Assembly (NCBI GenBank): GCA_002390165.1
Contig: DGOU01000035.1
Span: 348-13,775 of the forward strand
DNA length: 13,428 nucleotides
Reading direction: 5' to 3'
Source: Lutibacter sp. UBA4458
Lineage (GTDB): Bacteria > Bacteroidota > Bacteroidia > Flavobacteriales > Flavobacteriaceae
Notes under the pieces: model-generated
Databases searched by the model: none
The model's input: only the letters and a program-made list of their open reading frames with translations
What the model was told of the DNA's origin: nothing
Part shown: one piece after another, positions 7,414-13,428 of the stretch
How positions within the stretch are numbered: the first letter of the stretch is position 1
How the letters are laid out: every line of letters begins with the position of its first letter
Translations under genes and position numbers: made by a program

Positions 7414-8078
7414 TGCCTACCAAAAAAATACATATTTATTTTATTCCAGGCTTAGCAGCTAGTTCAAAAATATTTGAATATATAAAGCTTCCAAAAGAAA
7501 CTTTTGAAACTCATTTTATAGAATGGTTACTTCCACTAACCAATAAAGAGCCTTTGGAAAATTATGCAAAAAGAATGGCTAATTTAGTTAAACATGATAA
7601 TGTAGTTTTGGTTGGCGTTTCGTTTGGTGGTATTATAGTTCAAGAAATGAGCAAGTTTATTTCTACCAAAAAAATTATTATTATTTCGAGCGTTAAAACT
7701 TCGCTAGAGTTTCCTAAAAGGTTAAAATTATTACAAAAAACTAAAGTTTATAAATTATTCCCTTTAAAATTAATAAACAATATTGAAGCTTTTTCTGCCT
7801 ATACTTTTGGTGATTTTGCAACAAAAAGAATTGAGTTATATAAAAAATATTTATCCGTTAGAGATACCAATTATTTAAACTGGGCATTGTATAATGTCTT
7901 AAACTGGAAATCGAAAACAAGTCCAAAAAATTTAATTCATATTCAGGGAACTGACGATAAAATTTTTCCAATTAATCATATTTCTAATTGTATTCCGGTT
8001 GAAAATGGAACACATGCTATGATTATTTACAAAGCCAAAACTATTTCTAAATTAATAGCTTCTAACAGTATTTTATAA
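7413..8078 (+). CDS. Small alpha/beta-fold hydrolase
   Basis: A 221-aa protein with an alpha/beta hydrolase pattern. The first strand and oxyanion loop are IYFIPGLAAS (residues 8-17), the nucleophile elbow is GVSFGG with Ser70, the likely acid is Asp181 or Asp182 in IQGTDDKIFP, and the likely catalytic His is His201 in NGTHAM. There is no signal peptide, so it is cytoplasmic. The lid region is short, and the sequence does not point to a particular substrate (ester, thioester or lactone). The start overlaps the MarC stop by one base, which suggests translational coupling; a shared pathway with MarC cannot be inferred. Fold assignment is secure and the reaction is open. Confidence 0.85.
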   Translation: MPTKKIHIYFIPGLAASSKIFEYIKLPKETFETHFIEWLLPLTNKEPLENYAKRMANLVKHDNVVLVGVSFGGIIVQEMSKFISTKKIIIISSVKTSLEFPKRLKLLQKTKVYKLFPLKLINNIEAFSAYTFGDFATKRIELYKKYLSVRDTNYLNWALYNVLNWKSKTSPKNLIHIQGTDDKIFPINHISNCIPVENGTHAMIIYKAKTISKLIASNSIL

Positions 8079-8105
8079 AAACTCATTTTATTTTATCCTT
8101 AATTA

Positions 8106-8123
8106 AAAATACATTTGTATTTT
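8106..8123 (+). promoter_or_regulatory. -7 promoter box TACATTTG within a palindrome, upstream of the transglycosylase gene
   Basis: TACATTTG (8110-8117) fits the Bacteroidetes -7 element TAnnTTTG and lies 28 bases before the ATG. It sits inside a perfect 8-bp inverted repeat, AAAATACA (8106-8113) with TGTATTTT (8116-8123), which could be an operator or a short hairpin. No clear TTG -33 element is visible. Confidence 0.55.
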
Positions 8124-8145
8124 AAGCCGATAAACGCAATGGATT

Positions 8146-9060
8146 ATGAAAAATAGTATTAAGATTTTAAGTTTAGCAGGAATTGTAATGATTAGTTCTA
8201 TGCTGATTTTTAGTACAGAAAACAAAAAAACAAAAACTTTTAGTGATTTAAGTACTAGCGAAACTTATAAAATAAAAGCGTTAAAAATTCCCAAAAATTT
8301 AAGTTTTGCAGGAGAACTTATACCTATTGAGAAGCAAGATATTTATGAACGGATTGACCGAGAATTGCTAGTAAATACCTATTGGCAATCTAATGGTTTA
8401 TTGTTTTTTAAAAGAACGCACAAATATTTTCCAATAATTGAGCCTATTTTAAAAAAGAATGGCATTCCTGATGATTTTAAATATTTAGCCGTTATAGAAA
8501 GTGGATTAATGAATGTTACTTCTCCTGCTGGGGCAAGAGGTTTTTGGCAGTTATTAAAAGGTACTGCAAAAGAAAATGGATTAGAAGTTAATGATAATGT
8601 AGATGAACGGTACAATATAGAATTAGCTACGCAAGCAGCTTGTAATTATTTAAAAGAAGCACGCACAAAATTTGGCACTTGGACTTTAGCTGCGGCAGCC
8701 TATAATGCAGGAATTAAAGGAATTTCAAAAAAACTAGAAACTCAAAAAGTAACTTCCTATTACGACCTTTTAGTTGGAGATGAAACTAAGCGATATGTTC
8801 CAAGAATTGTAGCTGTAAAAGAAATTTTAACACACCCTAAAAAATATGGTTTTATTTTTGAAGAGAACGATTTATATAATTTAAAACCTACAAAAACCAT
8901 AAAAGTAGATTCTGTAATCACCAACATTGCAAGGTTTTCAAAAAATTTAGGGATTAATTATAAAATATTAAAATTGCATAATCCTTGGTTACGTGAAAAC
9001 AAATTAAATAATAAAACGCATAAAGAATATAGTATTAAAATACCAATAGTAAAACCATGA
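8146..9060 (+). CDS. Exported lytic transglycosylase (SLT domain, MltD-like)
   Basis: Peptidoglycan lytic transglycosylase of the SLT / goose-lysozyme-like family, cleaving glycan strands to form 1,6-anhydro-muramyl ends. Residues 5-23 form a hydrophobic signal or anchor, with no lipobox. The SLT domain spans roughly residues 95-205. It holds the catalytic glutamate in AVIESG (E118), the SPAGARGFWQL motif (126-136), the NVDERYNIELAT segment and AAAAYNAG (182-189). The last 60 residues (SVITNIARFSKNLGINYKIL onward) resemble a degenerate LysM-like tail seen in Bacteroidetes homologues. The length of 304 aa suits this short branch, since full MltD proteins have more LysM repeats. A -7 box lies 28 bases upstream, and the stop overlaps the next gene's start (ATGA). 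Confidence 0.92.
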   Translation: MKNSIKILSLAGIVMISSMLIFSTENKKTKTFSDLSTSETYKIKALKIPKNLSFAGELIPIEKQDIYERIDRELLVNTYWQSNGLLFFKRTHKYFPIIEPILKKNGIPDDFKYLAVIESGLMNVTSPAGARGFWQLLKGTAKENGLEVNDNVDERYNIELATQAACNYLKEARTKFGTWTLAAAAYNAGIKGISKKLETQKVTSYYDLLVGDETKRYVPRIVAVKEILTHPKKYGFIFEENDLYNLKPTKTIKVDSVITNIARFSKNLGINYKILKLHNPWLRENKLNNKTHKEYSIKIPIVKP

Positions 9061-9437
9061 AAATGACAATATCTACCATTATTACCTTAATTTTAATAGG
9101 ATTATTAGCAGGAATTTTAAGCGGATTGGTTGGTGTTGGCGGAGGCATTATCATGGTACCTATGTTTATTTTATTTTTAGGATTAAACCAATACAATGCA
9201 CAAGGGTTAAGTTTAGCAGTAATGTTACCTCCTGTAACTTTTTTAGCAGTTTATAATTATCATACCGCTGGCGGTGGAAACATTGATTGGAAAGTTGCCT
9301 TAATAGTTTCTTTGCTTTTTATAATTGGTGGATTTATTGGTTCAAAAATTGCCCTTCAAATTAATCAACGAACTTTAAAACGTATTTTTGGTGTGGTAAT
9401 GCTTATTGTAGCCATAAAATTAATGTTTACAAAGTAG
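9057..9437 (+). CDS. Half-length TSUP (TauE/SafE) membrane transporter
   Basis: Integral membrane protein of the TSUP family (COG0730), whose members export or import sulfite, sulfoacetate, sulfonates and similar anions. The hallmark GLVGVGGGIIMVPM lies at residues 23-36, followed by NAQGLSLAVMLPP and three further hydrophobic segments. At 126 aa it represents one repeat; most TSUP proteins are about 250 aa with two repeats, so this one probably works as a homodimer. It ends cleanly, and there is no second half downstream in any frame, so it is not a recent truncation. ATGA overlap with the transglycosylase stop implies coupled translation; a second ATG at 9063 is an alternative start. Substrate unknown. 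Confidence 0.85.
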   Translation: MKMTISTIITLILIGLLAGILSGLVGVGGGIIMVPMFILFLGLNQYNAQGLSLAVMLPPVTFLAVYNYHTAGGGNIDWKVALIVSLLFIIGGFIGSKIALQINQRTLKRIFGVVMLIVAIKLMFTK

Positions 9438-9460
9438 TTAGAAATACTTAATATATAATC

Positions 9461-9468
9461 TATCTTTG
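9461..9468 (+). promoter_or_regulatory. -7 promoter box TATCTTTG directly before the DUF1456 gene
   Basis: An exact TAnnTTTG match ends only four bases before the ATG at 9473. With the usual Bacteroidetes spacing, transcription would begin at or within a few bases of the start codon, giving an almost leaderless mRNA. TTAG at 9438-9441 is a weak candidate for the -33 element. Confidence 0.5.
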
Positions 9469-9472
9469 CCTT

Positions 9473-9727
9473 ATGGGATTATCAAATAATGATGTTTTAA
9501 AAAAATTAAGAGTTGCACTAAAGTTGCGAGACGATGATATTATAAAAATATGCAAACTTGTAGATTTTAATATTGGTAAAAGTGAATTAGGAGCTCTTTT
9601 TAGAAAAGAAGATCATCCAAAATATATGGAATGTGGCGATCAATTTTTACGTAATTTTTTAAATGGATTAGTAATTCACTTACGTGGTCCTATGCCAAAA
9701 AAGCCTGTGGATAAAAAAAAGAAATAA
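9473..9727 (+). CDS. DUF1456 (YehS-like) protein, single-repeat form
   Basis: A small protein (84 aa) matching one repeat of the DUF1456 family, of which E. coli YehS is a two-repeat member of about 156 aa. Family features are NNDVLKKLRVALKL at residues 5-18, the helix around DDIIKICKLVDF, then ELGALFRKEDHPKYMECGDQ, and FLNGLVIHLRGP before a lysine-rich tail. Function is unknown; the compact all-helical layout and basic tail could suit nucleic-acid binding, but this is speculation. It lies 35 bases after the TSUP stop with its own -7 box, and it converges with the nitronate monooxygenase-like gene, leaving three bases between the stop codons. Confidence 0.85.
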   Translation: MGLSNNDVLKKLRVALKLRDDDIIKICKLVDFNIGKSELGALFRKEDHPKYMECGDQFLRNFLNGLVIHLRGPMPKKPVDKKKK

Positions 9728-9730
9728 TTA

Positions 9731-10678
9731 TTAAAAAAGGTCTTTATTCATGGTATTTTTAACCCATTGAAATTCCTTAATTATATCAGTTACAATTTTC
9801 GCTGCGGGTTTTATTTCATGAATTAAACCTGCAATTTGACCAATTTCTAATTCTCCATTTTCTAAATCGCCTTCAAACATTCCTTTTTTAGCTCTTGCTC
9901 TACCTAATTTTTCTTTAAGTTGTTCTAAAGTGGGTTTTTGTTGATATAAATTTTGTAATTCATTAAAAAAATTATTTTTAATTAAGCGTACCGGTGCTAA
10001 TTCTTTTAAAGTTAAATGAGTATCTCCATCTTCTGTTTTAACCACTTCATTTTTAAAATTAATGTGAGAGGATGCTTCATTGCTTGCCACAAATCTACTT
10101 CCAATTTGTACCGCATCAGCACCTAAAACCATTGCTGCTAGCATTCCTCTTCCAGCAGCAATTCCTCCTGCTGCAATTACTGGAATACTTACTTTTTCTT
10201 TAACCATTGGTATTAATGTAAAGGTAGTAGTTTCTTCCCGTCCATTATGTCCGCCTGCTTCAAACCCTTCTGCAACCACCGCATCTACACCCGCTTGTTC
10301 TGATTTTACAGCAAATTTTACACTACTTACTACGTGCACTACTTTAATGCCATGTTGTTGTAAAAAAGGAGTCCAAGTTTTTGGATTTCCAGCTGAAGTA
10401 AAAACTATTTTAACTTCTTCATCCACAATAATCTGCATAATTTCTTCAATGTTTGGATATAACATTGGCACATTTACTCCAAAAGGAAAATTAGTAGCTT
10501 TTTTGCACTTTTGAATATGCTCACGCAAAACATCAGGATACATAGAACCAGCTCCTATTAATCCTAAACCTCCAGCATTACTAACTGCAGATGCTAATTT
10601 CCATCCGCTATTCCAAATCATTCCTGCTTGAATTAAAGGATATTTAATTTTAAATAATTCTACAATTCTGTTCTTCAT
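9731..10678 (-). CDS. Nitronate monooxygenase-like FMN enzyme (NMO / FabK superfamily)
   Basis: TIM-barrel flavoprotein of the 2-nitropropane dioxygenase family, which contains nitronate monooxygenases and FabK-type enoyl-ACP reductases; both bind FMN. Visible motifs are YPLIQAGM at residues 13-20, the glycine-rich SNAGGLGLIG at 33-42, AEGFEAGGHNG at 136-146 with the family histidine at 144, and the FMN-phosphate loops IAAGGIA (168-174) and ADAVQIGSRF (187-196). The length of 315 aa fits either branch. The sequence alone does not settle whether it detoxifies nitronates or reduces enoyl-ACP, so the NMO label is conventional. Its ATG overlaps the stop of the upstream subtilase gene (TAATG), so it is likely co-translated. 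Its stop is three bases from the converging DUF1456 stop. Confidence 0.88.
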   Translation of the reverse strand: MKNRIVELFKIKYPLIQAGMIWNSGWKLASAVSNAGGLGLIGAGSMYPDVLREHIQKCKKATNFPFGVNVPMLYPNIEEIMQIIVDEEVKIVFTSAGNPKTWTPFLQQHGIKVVHVVSSVKFAVKSEQAGVDAVVAEGFEAGGHNGREETTTFTLIPMVKEKVSIPVIAAGGIAAGRGMLAAMVLGADAVQIGSRFVASNEASSHINFKNEVVKTEDGDTHLTLKELAPVRLIKNNFFNELQNLYQQKPTLEQLKEKLGRARAKKGMFEGDLENGELEIGQIAGLIHEIKPAAKIVTDIIKEFQWVKNTMNKDLF

Positions 10679-12303
10679 TAATTTTTAAGCATTTTTATGG
10701 TAGAAACCTGATTATTATACACTAATTGCATCATATATAAACCGTTTGGCAAATACGATATATCCAAAGTTGGTTTATCTTTTAAAACGGATTTGTACAC
10801 CATGTTTTTTCCTAGTAAATTTAAAATAGTTATTTCCATTTCCTCTGTATTTTTAGGAAATTTAATGGTAACCTTATCTTTTATCGGATTTGGATATATA
10901 GAAGCTTCATTAGATTCATTTGGTAAAGTTTCAATATTTAATGTATTATAAACCGATTCAAAATTAGGAATTCCATAACCTTCTTGTTCTGTTGGGTTAG
11001 CATATAAACTTCCAGATTCTTTAACCATTTGAATAATTTCAGCATTGGTTTTATTAGGATAAGCTTCCCATAAACACGTGATTACGCCTGTCATAATTGG
11101 GGATGCAAATGAAGTTCCGTTAGAAGTAGCAATACTTCCAGCACTATTAATAATGTAAACATTTGCTCCTTGCGCATCTACATCTGGTTTAACTCTGTCA
11201 TCGGAAGTTGGTCCGTACGAGCTAAAACCTGCAATAGTTCCGGTAGCATCCACCGCTCCAATACTTAAAACCGATACCGCATCTGCAGGTGCACTAATAT
11301 AATGCCAACTACTACTTCCTTCGTTTCCAGCAGCGTTTACTAAAATCATTCCTCTAGAAAAAGCTATTTCAGCTCCACGAGAAATAAACGTAGTATTTCC
11401 ATCCATATCGCTGTAGGAATAATTATAATTTGGTTTGTCAAAAGTTGTATATCCTAATGATGTATTAATTACGTCAACACCCAAACTATCCGCTTTTTCA
11501 GCTGCTTCTACCCATAAACTTTCTTCTAAAGGAGATTCCTGGCTATCATCTTCTGAAATAAATAGATAGAATTTTGCATCTGGCGCAGTACCAACAAATT
11601 GATTATCGACATAACCTGCAATTGTAGATAAAACTGCCATTCCGTGATAATGACCAGTATAAAAATTATCGTTTCTATTTACAAAATCGTAACCGCCTAA
11701 AATTTGATTATTATCTCTAATTCTTTGAAAAGCTGCATACGTATCTACATTTGGAAAACCTGCATCAATAATAGCAATTTCCATCCCTTCTCCAGTAAAA
11801 TTATTTTGATGCAACACATCTCCTTTTAACATTTGAATTTGATTGGTTGCATTTCCATAATTAAAATTAGTTGCAAAATCTAACTTATCCTTTTTTTCGA
11901 CAAACCTGTTTTTTAGAATAGATTTTCCTCCTGAATTCAAAGATTTATCCGCAAAATTTACAGAAGCTACAAAAGTTAAGTTTAATAAATTATTAATATC
12001 TATTTGTGTTCCTTGAATATGCAATGCGTTTAACCATTTAGATTTGGCAAAAACCGTAATACCATTCTGATTTTTTATTTGATTTATATAGGATAATTCC
12101 ACTGGTACGTCTTTACTATCAAAAGGAATATTATAACGTGTTCGCCTATCTATAGCTCTTTGAGATAACATAGTAATTGGAGTTGCCAAAAAAGAGCTTT
12201 CACTAGGTTTATCTTTAAAATAAACCCAAGCATCTTCTATAGTCTGTGCTACAAAATAATTACTTGTTATAAAAAACAAAAAGAAAAGTAATTTTATTTT
12301 CAT
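10678..12303 (-). CDS. Secreted S8 (subtilisin-like) serine protease with T9SS C-terminal sorting domain
   Basis: Exported subtilase. Residues 1-20 are a Sec signal peptide ending FVAQ, and about 21-150 form a propeptide-like region (AWVYFKDKP; LSQRAIDRR). The S8 domain covers roughly 150-455, with the triad Asp180 (IAIIDAGFPN), His220 (GHYHGMAVLS) and Ser398 (NGTSFASP), plus oxyanion Asn327 (NAAGNEG). The last 75 residues are a type A Por/T9SS sorting domain: EASIYPNPIKDKVTI, NLLGK, then YLPNGLYMMQL and a basic end. It should therefore cross the outer membrane by the type IX system and be surface-attached or released. The frame extends to an ATG at 12348, but the ATG at 12303 begins the signal peptide and is chosen (541 aa). 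The histidine context HGMAVLS differs from the classic HGTHVAG but is tolerated in Bacteroidetes relatives. Confidence 0.93.
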   Translation of the reverse strand: MKIKLLFFLFFITSNYFVAQTIEDAWVYFKDKPSESSFLATPITMLSQRAIDRRTRYNIPFDSKDVPVELSYINQIKNQNGITVFAKSKWLNALHIQGTQIDINNLLNLTFVASVNFADKSLNSGGKSILKNRFVEKKDKLDFATNFNYGNATNQIQMLKGDVLHQNNFTGEGMEIAIIDAGFPNVDTYAAFQRIRDNNQILGGYDFVNRNDNFYTGHYHGMAVLSTIAGYVDNQFVGTAPDAKFYLFISEDDSQESPLEESLWVEAAEKADSLGVDVINTSLGYTTFDKPNYNYSYSDMDGNTTFISRGAEIAFSRGMILVNAAGNEGSSSWHYISAPADAVSVLSIGAVDATGTIAGFSSYGPTSDDRVKPDVDAQGANVYIINSAGSIATSNGTSFASPIMTGVITCLWEAYPNKTNAEIIQMVKESGSLYANPTEQEGYGIPNFESVYNTLNIETLPNESNEASIYPNPIKDKVTIKFPKNTEEMEITILNLLGKNMVYKSVLKDKPTLDISYLPNGLYMMQLVYNNQVSTIKMLKN

Positions 12304-12352
12304 AGTATTAATGTTAGGGGTTTCGATTACTAAAATACGAAATTTCAAATAA

Positions 12353-12379
12353 ATAAGTATTTAATTTTCACCTACTTAT
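12353..12379 (-). terminator. Possible weak hairpin at the end of mnmA
   Basis: A 7-bp inverted repeat, ATAAGTA (12353-12359) with TACTTAT (12373-12379), spans the mnmA stop codon and is followed on the - strand by TTATTTG. The stem is AT-rich, the loop is 13 bases and there is no long U-run, so it is at best a weak terminator between mnmA and the protease gene. Confidence 0.25.
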
Positions 12380-13428
12380 GAAATAACTCCAGAACCTAAC
12401 AGTTCATTATTTATGTACCAAGCTACAAATTGTCCTTCCGTAATAGCGGATTGTGGATTTTCAAATTCTACAAATAAACCATTTTCTACTTTATAAATAA
12501 TTGCTTTTTCTAGGGCTTGTCGATATCTTATTCGAGATTCCACTTTCATAGATTCTCCATTCTTTAAAGTTAAATCCGTTCTTAACCAATGAATTTCATT
12601 GTTTTTAACAAATAGCGTATTTCTGTATAAACCTTTATGTTGTTTTCCTTCGCCACAATAAATTACATTTTCAACCACATCAGTATCAATAACAAATAAA
12701 GGTTCTTTAGTTCCTCCAACAGCTAATCCTTTACGTTGTCCTTTTGTAAAATAATGGGCGCCTTGATGTTTGCCTACAATTTTTCCATCGGAAACTTTAT
12801 AAGAATATTTAGTTGCATCAAAAGCTAATTCTTCTTCTTTAGAATTAAAAACAGGAATTTTTCTATCGTAAATCTCAGAATTAAAAGGAATTTGAACGAT
12901 AACTCCTTCTTTTGGTTTTAGTTTTTGTTGTAAAAATTCAGGTAATCTAACTTTACCAATAAAACATAAACCTTGTGAATCTTTTTTAGAAGCTGTAGCT
13001 AAATTTTGCTCTGTAGCAATTTTACGAACTTCTGGTTTAGTTAATTCTCCTATTGGAAAAAGGGCTTTTGCCATTTGTTGTTGTGAAACTTGACATAAAA
13101 AATACGATTGATCTTTATTCGTATCTGTTCCACCAATTAACTTATATATTGTTTCTCCATTAATTTCTTCAGAATCTTTTCGACAATAATGACCTGTGGC
13201 TACGTAATCTGCTCCTAATTCTACAGCGATTTTTAAAAAAGCATCAAACTTTATTTCTCTATTGCATAAAACATCAGGATTAGGAGTTCTTCCTTTTTCG
13301 TATTCATTAAACATATAGTCCACAATTCTATCTTTGTATTCTACACTTAAATCTACAACCTGAAAAGGAATTCCTAATTTTTCTGCTACTAACATAGCAT
13401 CGTTACTATCTTCTAACCAAGGACATTC
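12376..13428 (-). CDS. mnmA: tRNA-uridine 2-sulfurtransferase MnmA (5'-truncated by window edge)
   Basis: MnmA thiolates U34 of the Lys, Glu and Gln tRNAs (s2U), taking sulfur from a relay as a persulfide and activating the uridine with ATP. The frame is open to the window edge: before the first visible ATG (13395) it reads [11 protein letters not shown], which is MnmA sequence, so the N-terminus with the PP-loop motif lies outside. About 350 residues are visible of an expected 390 or so. Both catalytic cysteines are present: [12 protein letters not shown] (visible residue 55) and QGLCFIGK (visible residue 155). TGHYCR, the [10 protein letters not shown] motif, KGQRKGL and the C-terminal beta-barrel ending ELLGSGVIS are also typical. 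The protease gene starts 72 bases downstream on the same strand. Confidence 0.96.
   Translation of the reverse strand, partial: ECPWLEDSNDAMLVAEKLGIPFQVVDLSVEYKDRIVDYMFNEYEKGRTPNPDVLCNREIKFDAFLKIAVELGADYVATGHYCRKDSEEINGETIYKLIGGTDTNKDQSYFLCQVSQQQMAKALFPIGELTKPEVRKIATEQNLATASKKDSQGLCFIGKVRLPEFLQQKLKPKEGVIVQIPFNSEIYDRKIPVFNSKEEELAFDATKYSYKVSDGKIVGKHQGAHYFTKGQRKGLAVGGTKEPLFVIDTDVVENVIYCGEGKQHKGLYRNTLFVKNNEIHWLRTDLTLKNGESMKVESRIRYRQALEKAIIYKVENGLFVEFENPQSAITEGQFVAWYINNELLGSGVIS

Noticed and set aside
8379..8615. 78-codon - strand ORF
   Set aside because: It lies entirely opposite the conserved SLT domain of the transglycosylase, without a promoter or recognisable motif.
10080..10514. 144-codon + strand ORF rich in Ala, Pro, Thr and Ile
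   Set aside because: It is the antisense shadow of the nitronate monooxygenase-like gene; its composition is low-complexity and it shows no family motif.
12304..12348. Upstream extension of the subtilase ORF
   Set aside because: Starting here would put 15 residues before a typical signal peptide, so the ATG at 12303 is the better start.

Overview
The window is an AT-rich chromosomal stretch from a member of the Bacteroidetes, most likely the family Flavobacteriaceae. The evidence is a Bacteroidetes-type YidC with a long Lys/Gln-rich tail, a subtilase with a type IX secretion (T9SS) C-terminal sorting domain, promoter boxes of the TAnnTTTG type, few visible Shine-Dalgarno sequences, and an intergenic repeat of a kind common in marine flavobacteria. 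Base composition and codon use look uniform. I see no mobile element, phage gene, CRISPR array, tRNA or rRNA, and the region reads as core housekeeping sequence.

Layout. (1) Positions 1-1356 hold the 3' part of yidC on the + strand, followed by a strong hairpin terminator. (2) A lone flavoprotein of the phytoene desaturase / retinol saturase superfamily lies on the - strand (1588-3168). (3) A 303-base intergenic region (3169-3471) carries a degenerate dispersed repeat with overlapping inverted repeats. (4) A two-gene - strand unit (3472-5371) encodes an ABM-fold monooxygenase-like protein whose end overlaps the start of an oligopeptide-binding lipoprotein. (5) A tightly packed + strand run (5420-9727) holds mtaB, a MarC-family membrane protein, a small alpha/beta hydrolase, a lytic transglycosylase, a half-length TSUP transporter and a half-length DUF1456 protein. 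-7 boxes are visible before mtaB, the transglycosylase and the DUF1456 gene. (6) A - strand group (9731-13428) contains mnmA (5' end outside the window), a secreted S8 protease with a T9SS tail, and a nitronate monooxygenase-like flavoenzyme whose start overlaps the protease stop.

Functional themes are envelope biogenesis (YidC, transglycosylase, T9SS protease), tRNA thiolation (MtaB at ms2t6A37, MnmA at s2U34) and small-molecule transport or redox enzymes. I did not find a convincing new multi-gene system. The items most worth a second look are the near-leaderless DUF1456 gene beside another half-length protein gene, the palindrome over the transglycosylase promoter, the overlapping ABM/peptide-binding pair without permease genes, and the alternative hairpins in the intergenic repeat.
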